NCBI RefSeq assembly: GCF_014640315.1 | Contig: NZ_BMGS01000001.1 | Coordinates: 124,001-188,000 of the forward strand | Direction of reading: 5' to 3' | Length of the DNA: 64,000 nt | DNA from: Hymenobacter glacieicola | GTDB taxonomy: Bacteria; Bacteroidota; Bacteroidia; Cytophagales; Hymenobacteraceae | Shown: positions 6,507-13,906 of the stretch, piece after piece | How the letters are laid out: each line of letters begins with the position of its first letter | Numbering within the stretch: position 1 is the first letter of the stretch | Notes under the pieces: generated by a model | Told to the model about the DNA's origin: nothing | Database searches by the model: none | Seen by the model: only the letters and a program-made list of their open reading frames with translations | Position numbers and translations under genes: made by a program

Positions 6507-9185
6507 TTAGTGCTGCACTACCACCTTCTTGGTGATGGTACCTTCCGAGGTAGTCAGGCGTACGATGTACACGCCGCCCGCCACGTCAGCGGTGTTGATG
6601 AGCGCGCCTTCCTGCTGCAAACGAGCCGCGGAAACCTGCTGCACGCTCACGCGCTGCCCCAGCAACGATACCAGCTCTACCTGTACGGGCGCTGCGCTGC
6701 TAACCTGCGTGCGTACCACCACTTGGCTATTGGCTGGGTTGGGGTACAACTCCAATAGTTTCTCGCTCAGCTGCTGCCGACTGCTGAGCACGGCCGGCAG
6801 GGCAAACGATACGGTTTGGTCGGTGAGGCTGCCGGAGCTGCCCTGGCTGGCGCCAAAGCCCATACCCCGCCGCGCAAACACCTGCCAGATAATAGCCGAA
6901 TTCGCCGCCTTATTATTTACGGAGTCCGCCTTCAGAATGGCGTTACGGCCATCAATAAAGCCGGGTGCACAGGGTTGCAGCTTCAGGCCATCAATTACTA
7001 GTTGCAGGGCAATGTTGTTGCCACCCGTAGTGCCGCGCAGGTCGGCGTTGTAGCCATACTTCGCAATCAGGGCCCAGTTCAAATCCCAGAGGGCAGAAGC
7101 CCACACGTAGCCGATGGGGTGGGAAGCGGTGTATGCCGTATTCCCTACCGTTTTCCCCACGTAATTGTAGGTAGAAGGGTTTATTGCCATATCGGTGCTG
7201 TAACGGGTGGGGCGAATGCCCGGACCGGTGATGCTTTCGAAAGAGGCGTACGTGCCAATACCGCGGCCAGTCGTACCCACATCAGTGGGCTTGGTCGTCA
7301 TCCACAGCCCGAAGAAGTCGCTCCAGCCCTCACCCATTTGCTCCGCATTGCGCAGGCAGGTTGCCGTGGCAGCTCCACCCGTGAGGCGGTTGGAAATACC
7401 GTGGCCGTATTCGTGAGCAATAATGCCGTTATCGAAGTCACCGTCGCGGTAGTAGGTAGTGGTGCCCGTTACGTTCAGGCTCACCGTGGTGCCTGCCGCC
7501 AGCGCCGTCTTGAAACGGGCCCCATCGGCAGTAGATACCATGATGGCCGGAATGCGCATGCCCGCAGTATCAGTAGCAGCCCCGAAGGTGTAAGGAGCCT
7601 GCTCGGGGTTGTTGTTGACAATAACGGCCATTTTGGCCCCAGCGACCTGGGCCTGCTGAATCTTCACGGTGAAGTTGCAGGTGCCCCGATCAATGAGGGC
7701 AATGTTGCCGTTAACGGCCGCGGCGTTTGTTAGCGGGCTACAGCCTAGGGTAGGGGCAGTGGTGCCGTCATTTACCAATACCAAGTTGCCGCTGATGGGG
7801 CCCGTTTTGGAAAGCTTCGGGGTGAAAGCAGCCTCCGTGGCATCAATGGGGCCAGCCAGGCTAGCTGGCGCCGTTACGCTAGCCAGGGCCACCGTACGGT
7901 CCCACAGGTACATCTGCATGCGCGGGTTGCGACCATCGGCGGGGGTAGCAAAGTTGGCGTTGTTCAGGTCCGGTGGGCTGGCAATGATGCCATCCTGGGC
8001 TTCGGCAAACACGGCGTCGTTGCCTCGGCCCTGCCCCGAATAGTTGAAGGCCTGAAAGTTGCCGCTGGCTTCAGTAAAGCCCTTGCGCGCCATCACATCG
8101 TGCATCAGGTTGCTCCAGTAGAACAAGTTGATGATGGCCGCATCAAGGTTGGCAGTTGGGGCCGCGGTAACAGCGCTGTTAAAGGCTGCGTCGAAGATTT
8201 GGTTAGCTCCGCCTTTCGGGGCGTAGCCCCCGCGCCAGAGCTCCGTGGTGGAGTTGTTGCGGTTGTTACGGTCCTCGTAAGCGTACACGTTGTTGCCGGC
8301 CGTGCGCAGGGAATCGGCGCCAGGTTTGCCATCCACATCGTGCCAGCCGTAGGGCGAAACGGCCGGGTCGGCGGGGTCAGTTACTACCTGCCGGGCCCCG
8401 TGGTTGGGGCTTTCCACCGTAATGGGCCACACATTGTAGCTGTTGCCAGCCGTGGGGCGGGCCGCCGTGGGGGCCGCCGGGGTAGGCGTGGAGGCCAGGG
8501 CCAGGGGCGCGGTGAGGGCCGTCATGGTGAAGGGCTCCCGAATCACCAGGTCGTGCTGGTCGAGCAGGGCGCCGCTGGAGGCATCCACGCGCACGCTCCA
8601 GTAGTTGCGGGCGTCCCGGGGGTAAATAGTCACGTCCCATACCAGGCGCAGCTCGCCGGTGGGCATGGGCAGGTACATCAGCTTTACCGGAATCGGCTCC
8701 AGGGAAATACCGCCGGTCGAGAACTCCGTGCCCGCCGCTGCGGTGCCCGCTTTGGTTACCCGCAGGTTTTGGGGCGCCGCCAGGTTCAGGGCCCGCGCGG
8801 CGGCGGCTACGGCTTGCTCGGCCGTCAGGCCTGGGGTGGCCGGCCGGGCCTGGGCTGCCGCATTCGCCACAAACGTGCTGTGCAGACTAGCCACTTGCCC
8901 CGCCGCGTTCAGGTGCACGTCGGCTACGGCGTTGTAAATTTCTACGCCCTGGTAGCGCTGGCGCAGGTACACGTGCGTGAGGCCGTTGTAGTCGTCAGTG
9001 AACGAGCTGGTTATAGCCGGATCAGAAACGTCCGTTTTCTTCAGGCCAAGGGCGGAAGTGCGCGCCTGCAACGCATTACGCGCCTGGTCAAGCAGCGCCG
9101 CCGATTGAGCCATGGCAAGGCCCGGTACTGCCAAGAGGGCAGCGGTAGCTAAAACGCGCACCGTAGGAGTAAAAGTTGACTTCAT
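6507..9185 (-). CDS. T9SS-exported M36 (fungalysin-type) metallopeptidase
   Basis: An 892-residue secreted zinc protease. It has a signal peptide (about 1-27, ending AMAQ), an N-terminal FTP/PepSY-like propeptide (about 30-210), and a PA domain (about 440-550, with the CNFTVKIQQAQVAGAK segment) inserted before the catalytic core. The zinc site is AHEYGHG with His591 as first ligand, and GEGWSDFF some 30 residues later gives the third ligand. The last 75-80 residues (LELYPNPANS to the end) form a type A T9SS sorting domain, so the protein should cross the outer membrane through the SprA translocon. ATG 9185 was chosen; the in-frame codon before it is TTG. A TAGATTTG box (9254-9261, minus strand) is the likely promoter. 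It is monocistronic. The role is probably extracellular protein degradation. Confidence 0.9.
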   Translation of the reverse strand: MKSTFTPTVRVLATAALLAVPGLAMAQSAALLDQARNALQARTSALGLKKTDVSDPAITSSFTDDYNGLTHVYLRQRYQGVEIYNAVADVHLNAAGQVASLHSTFVANAAAQARPATPGLTAEQAVAAAARALNLAAPQNLRVTKAGTAAAGTEFSTGGISLEPIPVKLMYLPMPTGELRLVWDVTIYPRDARNYWSVRVDASSGALLDQHDLVIREPFTMTALTAPLALASTPTPAAPTAARPTAGNSYNVWPITVESPNHGARQVVTDPADPAVSPYGWHDVDGKPGADSLRTAGNNVYAYEDRNNRNNSTTELWRGGYAPKGGANQIFDAAFNSAVTAAPTANLDAAIINLFYWSNLMHDVMARKGFTEASGNFQAFNYSGQGRGNDAVFAEAQDGIIASPPDLNNANFATPADGRNPRMQMYLWDRTVALASVTAPASLAGPIDATEAAFTPKLSKTGPISGNLVLVNDGTTAPTLGCSPLTNAAAVNGNIALIDRGTCNFTVKIQQAQVAGAKMAVIVNNNPEQAPYTFGAATDTAGMRIPAIMVSTADGARFKTALAAGTTVSLNVTGTTTYYRDGDFDNGIIAHEYGHGISNRLTGGAATATCLRNAEQMGEGWSDFFGLWMTTKPTDVGTTGRGIGTYASFESITGPGIRPTRYSTDMAINPSTYNYVGKTVGNTAYTASHPIGYVWASALWDLNWALIAKYGYNADLRGTTGGNNIALQLVIDGLKLQPCAPGFIDGRNAILKADSVNNKAANSAIIWQVFARRGMGFGASQGSSGSLTDQTVSFALPAVLSSRQQLSEKLLELYPNPANSQVVVRTQVSSAAPVQVELVSLLGQRVSVQQVSAARLQQEGALINTADVAGGVYIVRLTTSEGTITKKVVVQH

Positions 9186-9253
9186 CAAGAAGGGCTAGGA
9201 GGGTAAATAGGTGTGGGCAGGGGCAATGGCCTCCCACGCGGGGCGGTCCGTTT

Positions 9254-9261
9254 CAAATCTA
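9254..9261 (-). promoter_or_regulatory. Candidate -7 promoter box of the M36 peptidase gene
   Basis: Minus-strand TAGATTTG matches TAnnTTTG exactly, 68 bases upstream of the ATG. No good -33 TTTG is seen. Confidence 0.45.
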
Positions 9262-9340
9262 CACAAGAAAACGCGTAGTTCTTACCGTAATTTTGAGTAA
9301 ATGAGAGGCTTTGTTGCCAAGCTTACATTTCTGCCGCCAT

Positions 9341-9883
9341 TTACTCGGTTAGGCCCCAGCCAATCTTGCTAATAAAGTCCCAGAGCACGACGCCGGCGGC
9401 CACGCTCACGTTCAGGCTGTGCTTGGTGCCGAACTGCGGAATTTCCACGGCCGCGTCGCAGAGGGCCAGCACCTCGTCCTCTACCCCGAACACTTCGTTG
9501 CCCATGACCAGGGCGTAGGCGCGGGCGGGGTCGGGCTGGAAGGCGGGCAGGGGCCGGCTGCCGGTGGTTTGCTCCACGGCCACCACCACGTAGCCCGCTG
9601 CCTTCAGCTGCTGAATGGCCTCAGTAGTGGAAGCAGCGTATTCCCACGCCACCGACTCAGTGGAGCCCAGGGCCGTTTTCGTGATTTCGCGCTGGGGTGG
9701 GCGGCCCGTAATGCCGCAGAGCCAGATTTTCTCAATGGCAAAGGCATCGGCTGTGCGGAAGGCGGCCCCCACGTTGTGCAGGCTGCGCACGTTGTCGAGC
9801 ACTAGGGTAAGGGGGAATTTTCGCGTATTTTTGAAGTCTGCCACCGTCAGCCGGTTCAGTTCTTCCATCGAGAGTTTGCGCAT
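9341..9883 (-). CDS. SpoU/TrmH family RNA 2'-O-methyltransferase
   Basis: A 180-residue SPOUT methyltransferase. All three SpoU motifs are present: LVLDNVRSLHNVGAAFRTAD (motif 1, catalytic Arg in NVGAAFRT), ALVMGNEVFGVEDEVL (motif 2) and EIPQFGTKHSLNVSVAAGVV (motif 3), the last two forming the SAM-binding knot. It lacks an N-terminal L30e-like extension, like the short tRNA-modifying members; the target nucleotide cannot be assigned. ATG 9883 gives the natural N terminus; the frame remains open upstream to 9979 through a repeat element and is not used. A perfect -7 box lies only 5 bases before this ATG, so the mRNA may be leaderless. It is divergent from mutS. Confidence 0.88.
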   Translation of the reverse strand: MRKLSMEELNRLTVADFKNTRKFPLTLVLDNVRSLHNVGAAFRTADAFAIEKIWLCGITGRPPQREITKTALGSTESVAWEYAASTTEAIQQLKAAGYVVVAVEQTTGSRPLPAFQPDPARAYALVMGNEVFGVEDEVLALCDAAVEIPQFGTKHSLNVSVAAGVVLWDFISKIGWGLTE

Positions 9884-9888
9884 GGCGG

Positions 9889-9896
9889 CAAAGGTA
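9889..9896 (-). promoter_or_regulatory. -7 box immediately before the RNA methyltransferase ATG
   Basis: Minus-strand TACCTTTG ends 5 bases before the start codon. If used, transcription would begin at or within one or two bases of the A of ATG. Confidence 0.45.
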
Positions 9897-9940
9897 GGAA
9901 CGCCCGGCCGCGCAACGGTTGTTACGCCCGCTACTGCCCC

Positions 9941-10038
9941 GTAGCGCGAAGCTCCAGCTTCGCGCGCCGGTAAAACCAACCCGGGCCCCGCCGTGGTCCT
10001 GCCGCCCCACGATCCGCGAAGCTGGAGCTTCGCGCTAC
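9941..10038. repeat. GTAG-headed REP pair in inverted orientation (REPIN/BIME-like)
   Basis: Two 24-bp arms (9941-9964 and 10015-10038) are exact reverse complements, separated by 50 bases. Each arm is GTAG followed by the 20-bp palindrome CGCGAAGCTCCAGCTTCGCG (or its complement), which is the layout of REP units processed by RAYT transposases. The element fills most of the divergent gap between the RNA methyltransferase gene and mutS. Its right end is 12 bases from the mutS start. Confidence 0.75.
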
Positions 10039-10050
10039 ATCTACCTGCCA

Positions 10051-12849
10051 GTGAAAACCAAAACTGCCGACCCCAACAAAAAGCCTATCCGCACGCACGG
10101 CTCCCTCGGGCCCGCGCCCGTCGTCGATACGCCGCTGATGAAGCAGTACTACCAGCTCAAGCAGGCGCATCCTGGCGCCGTGCTGCTGTTTCGGGTGGGC
10201 GACTTCTACGAAACCTTTGGCGAGGACGCCGTAACGGCCTCCCGCATTCTGGACATTACGCTTACCAAGCGTGGGGCCGGCACCTCCTCGGAAACCCCGC
10301 TGGCCGGCTTTCCCCACCACGCCCTCGACAACTACCTGCCCAAGCTCGTGCGGGCCGGGCAGCGCGTGGCCATCTGCGACCAGCTTGAAGACCCCAAGCA
10401 GGCCAAAGGCCTGGTCAAGCGCGGCATCACGGAGCTGGTAACGCCCGGCGTGAGCCTGCATGACAACGTGCTGGAACGCAAGAGCAACAACTACCTCTGC
10501 GCCGTGCATTTCGGTAAGCAGGAAGCTGGCATCAGCTTCCTCGACATCAGCACGGGCGAGTTTCTGGTGGCCCAGGGCACGGTAGACTACCTGGGCAAGC
10601 TGCTCCAGAACTTTCTGCCCGCCGAGGTGCTGTTCTGCAAGAAAAGCCGCCAGGAGTTCGAAAGCCACTTCGGCCCCGATTACTGCCACTTCGCGCTGGA
10701 TGAGTGGGTGTTCGGCTTCGACTACGGCCACGAAACCCTCACCCGCCACTTCAACACTACCTCCCTCAAAGGCTTTGGCATTGATGGCCTGCGCGAGGGC
10801 ATCACGGCCGCGGGCTGCATTCTGCACTACCTGGCCGAAACCAAGCACACCGACGTGGGCCACATCGGCAGCATCGGGCGCCTGGAGGAAGACAAATACG
10901 TGTGGCTCGACCGGTTTACGGTGCGCAACCTGGAGCTGGTGCAGCCTCAGCACCCCGGCGGCGTGCCCCTGATTGACATTCTCGACCAGACCGTGACGCC
11001 CATGGGCGCCCGGCTGCTGCGCAAGTGGGTGGTGCTACCCCTGAAGGAGCCCGCCCAAATTCAGCGCCGCCTCGATACGGTAGAAGCCCTGCTGCAAACC
11101 CCCGAGCTGCTGGAAAACACCCTGCAGCACCTGCGCCAGATCAACGACCTGGAGCGGCTGATTTCCAAGGTGGCCGTGCGCCGCGTGAACCCGCGGGAGC
11201 TCCAGCAGCTGGCCCGAGCCCTGGAAGCCATTGGCCCCATTCGGGAGGAACTGGCCGCCTCGGGCGTGCGCGCCCTGCAGAAGCTGGCCGATCAGCTCAA
11301 CCCCTGCACTACCCTGCGCGAGGAAATTCAGGCCAAAATCCGGGTCGATGCGCCCATTCTGACCAACCAGGGCGGCGTGCTCAACGATGGCGTAGACAGG
11401 GAGCTGGACGAACTGCGGGCCATGGCCTTTTCGGGCAAAGACTACCTGTTTCAGCTCCAGCAGCGGGCCGTGCAGGAAACCGGTATTTCCTCCCTGAAAA
11501 TTGCTTACAACAAGGTGTTCGGGTACTACCTCGAAGTTACCAACGCCCACAAGGACAAGGTGCCTACCTCCTGGATTCGCAAGCAAACCCTGGTAAATGC
11601 CGAGCGCTACATCACGGAGGAGCTGAAAACCTACGAGGAGAAGATTCTGCACGCCGAGGAGCGCCTGTTCGTCATTGAGCAGAACATCTACAACGACCTC
11701 GTGCTCTTTGCCGCCGACTACGTCACCCAGATTCAGCAGAACGCCCGCGCCATTGGCGTGGCCGACTGCCTGGCGTCTTTTGCCGCTACCGCCCGCCAGC
11801 ACCGCTACGTCAAGCCCACCGTCGATGACTCCACCATCCTCGATATCCGGGCCGGTCGCCACCCTGTGATTGAGCGCCAGCTACCCCCCGGCGAGCAGTA
11901 CATTCCCAACGACATCCGCCTGGACCAGGACGACCAGCAGATTGTGGTGATTACGGGCCCGAACATGGCCGGTAAATCGGCCCTGCTGCGCCAAACGGCC
12001 CTGATTGTGCTGCTGGCGCAGATCGGCTCCTTCGTGCCCGCCGACGCGGCCCACCTGGGCATCATCGACAAGATATTCACCCGCGTAGGCGCTTCCGACA
12101 ACCTGAGCAAGGGCGAAAGTACCTTCATGGTGGAGATGACCGAAACGGCGTCTATCCTCAATAATTTGTCGGATAGAAGCCTGGTCCTCATGGACGAAAT
12201 TGGGCGGGGTACCAGCACCTATGATGGCATCAGCATTGCGTGGGCCATTGTGGAACACCTGCACAACTCGCCCAAGGCCCGCGCCAAAACCCTGTTTGCC
12301 ACCCACTACCACGAGCTCAACCAACTAGCCGACGACTGCCCGCGGGTGCGCAACTACAACGTGGCCGTGAAGGAAGCCGATGGCCGCATCCTGTTCCTGC
12401 GCAAGCTGCGCGAAGGCGGCTCCGAGCACTCCTTCGGCATTCACGTGGCCCGCATGGCCGGCATGCCCACCTCCGTAGTGCTGCGCGCCAACGAAATTAT
12501 GCACCACCTGGAGCAGGAGCGCACCTCCGCCGGCCCCGATGCGGATGCCCCCACCGAGTTCGACGAAGTGCTGGCCGGCCTCGAGGACGAGCCCACCCGC
12601 GGGAAAGTAGTGCCACTGAACGGGCACGCCCCCGCAGCGGAGGTAGCCCCGCGTGGCCCCAAGGCCCAACCGACGGCTGCCATGCACAGTGCTCCGCGCC
12701 CCAGCCTGCAACTCAGTATGTTCGAGCCCGCTGACCCAGCGCTGGAACGTCTGCGGGAACTCCTGGAAAAGCTAGACGTGAACACGCTAACGCCCATCGA
12801 AGCCCTGCTCAAGCTTAACGAGTTGAAGCTTACCCTACACAGCAAGTAG
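10051..12849 (+). CDS. mutS: DNA mismatch repair ATPase MutS
   Basis: A 932-residue MutS1. The mismatch-binding Phe-x-Glu motif is at residues 52-54 ([11 protein letters not shown]). Connector, lever and clamp domains follow. The ABC ATPase has Walker A GPNMAGKS at 636-643, Walker B with [13 protein letters not shown] from about residue 714, and the switch ATHYHEL. A Pro/Ala-rich linker leads to a C-terminal helix ([14 protein letters not shown]) typical of tetramerising MutS. It binds mismatches and recruits MutL. GTG 10051 is chosen as start because it precedes the conserved [11 protein letters not shown] segment by a normal distance; the longer frame back to 9919 reads through the REP element. 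ATG 10138 would cut into the mismatch-binding domain. Confidence 0.95.
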   Translation: MKTKTADPNKKPIRTHGSLGPAPVVDTPLMKQYYQLKQAHPGAVLLFRVGDFYETFGEDAVTASRILDITLTKRGAGTSSETPLAGFPHHALDNYLPKLVRAGQRVAICDQLEDPKQAKGLVKRGITELVTPGVSLHDNVLERKSNNYLCAVHFGKQEAGISFLDISTGEFLVAQGTVDYLGKLLQNFLPAEVLFCKKSRQEFESHFGPDYCHFALDEWVFGFDYGHETLTRHFNTTSLKGFGIDGLREGITAAGCILHYLAETKHTDVGHIGSIGRLEEDKYVWLDRFTVRNLELVQPQHPGGVPLIDILDQTVTPMGARLLRKWVVLPLKEPAQIQRRLDTVEALLQTPELLENTLQHLRQINDLERLISKVAVRRVNPRELQQLARALEAIGPIREELAASGVRALQKLADQLNPCTTLREEIQAKIRVDAPILTNQGGVLNDGVDRELDELRAMAFSGKDYLFQLQQRAVQETGISSLKIAYNKVFGYYLEVTNAHKDKVPTSWIRKQTLVNAERYITEELKTYEEKILHAEERLFVIEQNIYNDLVLFAADYVTQIQQNARAIGVADCLASFAATARQHRYVKPTVDDSTILDIRAGRHPVIERQLPPGEQYIPNDIRLDQDDQQIVVITGPNMAGKSALLRQTALIVLLAQIGSFVPADAAHLGIIDKIFTRVGASDNLSKGESTFMVEMTETASILNNLSDRSLVLMDEIGRGTSTYDGISIAWAIVEHLHNSPKARAKTLFATHYHELNQLADDCPRVRNYNVAVKEADGRILFLRKLREGGSEHSFGIHVARMAGMPTSVVLRANEIMHHLEQERTSAGPDADAPTEFDEVLAGLEDEPTRGKVVPLNGHAPAAEVAPRGPKAQPTAAMHSAPRPSLQLSMFEPADPALERLRELLEKLDVNTLTPIEALLKLNELKLTLHSK

Positions 12850-13066
12850 GCTCCTTGTCCGCCATCCTCGAAAACCCTGCCTCACCTAAAGGCCGCCTGA
12901 ATTCATCGGGTGTGGACCAAAAGTGGGGTAGGGTTTTCGATGTAGGCTGAGCAGGTAGTAGCGGCCTAGCTTTAAAAAGTGAGTTTTTGCTTGAAATTTT
13001 TCTCCCTGAAAATCAGCCTGGAAGGCCGCGAACAGAGAAAAAGTATCGGTTTTTTTGCGGCGGGCT

Positions 13067-13097
13067 CTTGACTTCGCAGTTTCCTGTAGTACCTTTG
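13067..13097 (+). promoter_or_regulatory. Promoter of tRNA-Gly
   Basis: CTTG (13067-13070), a 19-base spacer and TACCTTTG (13090-13097) give the best complete Bacteroidota promoter (TTTG-N19-TAnnTTTG) in the window, about 36 bases before the mature tRNA. Confidence 0.75.
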
Positions 13098-13133
13098 TCA
13101 CATCAAAACGCCACTACGGCGCCAAGATCAAAA

Positions 13134-13209
13134 GCGAGAGTAGCTCAGTTGGTAGAGCGCGACCTTGCCAAGGTCGAGGTCGCGAGTTCGAACCTCGTCT
13201 CCCGCTCCA
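13134..13209 (+). tRNA. tRNA-Gly (anticodon GCC)
   Basis: A 76-base cloverleaf: D stem GCTC/GAGC, anticodon stem CGACC/GGTCG with loop TTGCCAA, T arm GCGAG-TTCGAAC-CTCGT, discriminator T and encoded CCA. The acceptor stem GCGAGAG/CTCCCGC has one A-C mismatch at pair 4-69. It decodes GGC and GGU codons. Confidence 0.95.
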
Positions 13210-13211
13210 AA

Positions 13212-13241
13212 AAAAGACCCTGTCATTCGGCAGGGTCTTTT
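13212..13241 (+). terminator. Terminator after tRNA-Gly
   Basis: An 11-bp stem (13212-13222 with 13231-13241) with an 8-base loop, ending in CTTTT, begins 3 bases after the CCA. It separates tRNA-Gly from the HNH gene and tRNA-Leu, which would then need another promoter. Confidence 0.75.
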
Positions 13242-13287
13242 GCTTTATGCTAAGTCTTGAGTGAATCTATAGTTACAACTACTAGCA

Positions 13288-13803
13288 ATGGCTGCCCCGC
13301 GCAAGCATAACATCACCGATGAGCAATTTCGACAGCTTGTAGCAGATAGCCTGTCTGTGGCCCAAGTTTTAAGCCGCTTGGGCTTGGTGCCGGCCGGTGG
13401 TAACTATAAAACGGTGCAGCAACGAATTCAAAAGCTCGCTCTTAGTACCAGCCATTTTACAGGTAGTGCCTGGAACTGTGGGAAGCGGTACAAGAATTTC
13501 GGGGCGACACTGGAATTAGCAGCAATTCTTGTTCAGAATTCGACTTATACTTCAACTTATAGGTTTCGTAATCGTCTGTTAAAGGAAGGTATGAAGCAAT
13601 GGGAGTGCGAGCAATGCAAGTTAAGCCGTTGGCTGCAACAGCCTATTCCGCTGGAACTTCACCACATAAATGGAATAAATAATGACCACCGCATTGAAAA
13701 TTTACAGCTATTATGCCCAAATTGCCACGCATTAACGGCTAGTTATCGAGGGAAGAATCAGGCAAGAGCCAGAGTGGTGGAATGGTATACACGAGTGACT
13801 TAA
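13288..13803 (+). CDS. HNH endonuclease lying between two tRNA genes and overlapping the second
   Basis: A 171-residue protein. The N-terminal part (about 8-70) is a small helical DNA-binding-like region ending in TSHFTGSAWNCGKRY, as in phage-type HNH proteins. The C-terminal part has a complete HNH/zinc motif: CEQC (about residues 109-112), ELHHINGINNDHRIENL and CPNCHA. A site-specific nicking or homing-type nuclease is the family expectation. The gene is visibly richer in A+T than its neighbours, a sign of transfer. Its last 11 codons lie inside tRNA-Leu and its TAA stop (13801-13803) is exactly the tRNA anticodon. 5' processing of the tRNA would therefore cut its message before the stop codon. 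Confidence 0.8.
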   Translation: MAAPRKHNITDEQFRQLVADSLSVAQVLSRLGLVPAGGNYKTVQQRIQKLALSTSHFTGSAWNCGKRYKNFGATLELAAILVQNSTYTSTYRFRNRLLKEGMKQWECEQCKLSRWLQQPIPLELHHINGINNDHRIENLQLLCPNCHALTASYRGKNQARARVVEWYTRVT

Positions 13804-13849
13804 AATCACTTGCCCTAAGGGCTTACGGGTTCGAGTCCCGTCTCTGGTA
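13768..13849 (+). tRNA. tRNA-Leu (anticodon UAA)
   Basis: An 82-base class II tRNA: acceptor GCCAGAG/CTCTGGT (one G-U pair), D arm with TGGTGGAATGGTATAC, anticodon stem AGTGA/TCACT with loop CTTAAAA (anticodon 13801-13803), a long variable arm TGCCCTAAGGGCTT, T arm ACGGG-TTCGAGT-CCCGT and discriminator A. CCA is not encoded (CAA follows), unlike the upstream tRNA-Gly. It overlaps the 3' end of the HNH gene by 36 bases. Confidence 0.93.
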
Positions 13850-13856
13850 CAACAAA

Positions 13857-13886
13857 CGTCCTCCGCGGCTTGCGGAGGACGTTTTT
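13857..13886 (+). terminator. Terminator after tRNA-Leu
   Basis: A 10-bp stem (13857-13866 with 13872-13881) with loop GGCTT and a following T5, 8 bases after the tRNA. Confidence 0.85.
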
Positions 13887-13906
13887 GCTTTTAGTGAACC
13901 GCTATA

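Noticed and set aside
9919..10050. N-terminal extension of mutS (44 codons before GTG 10051)
   Set aside because: These codons lie in the inverted REP element and translate to a low-quality Arg/Pro-rich peptide; the conserved MutS N terminus starts after 10051.
12987..13264. Short frames reading through tRNA-Gly (peptides with AQLVERDLAKVEVASS or SSSVGRARPCQG)
   Set aside because: Classic translations of a tRNA gene; the cloverleaf, CCA and promoter explain the sequence.
13288..13803. Possibility that the HNH gene is part of a group I/II intron or intein
   Set aside because: It does not interrupt a gene: both flanking tRNAs are complete and no intron core structure or splice motif was seen.
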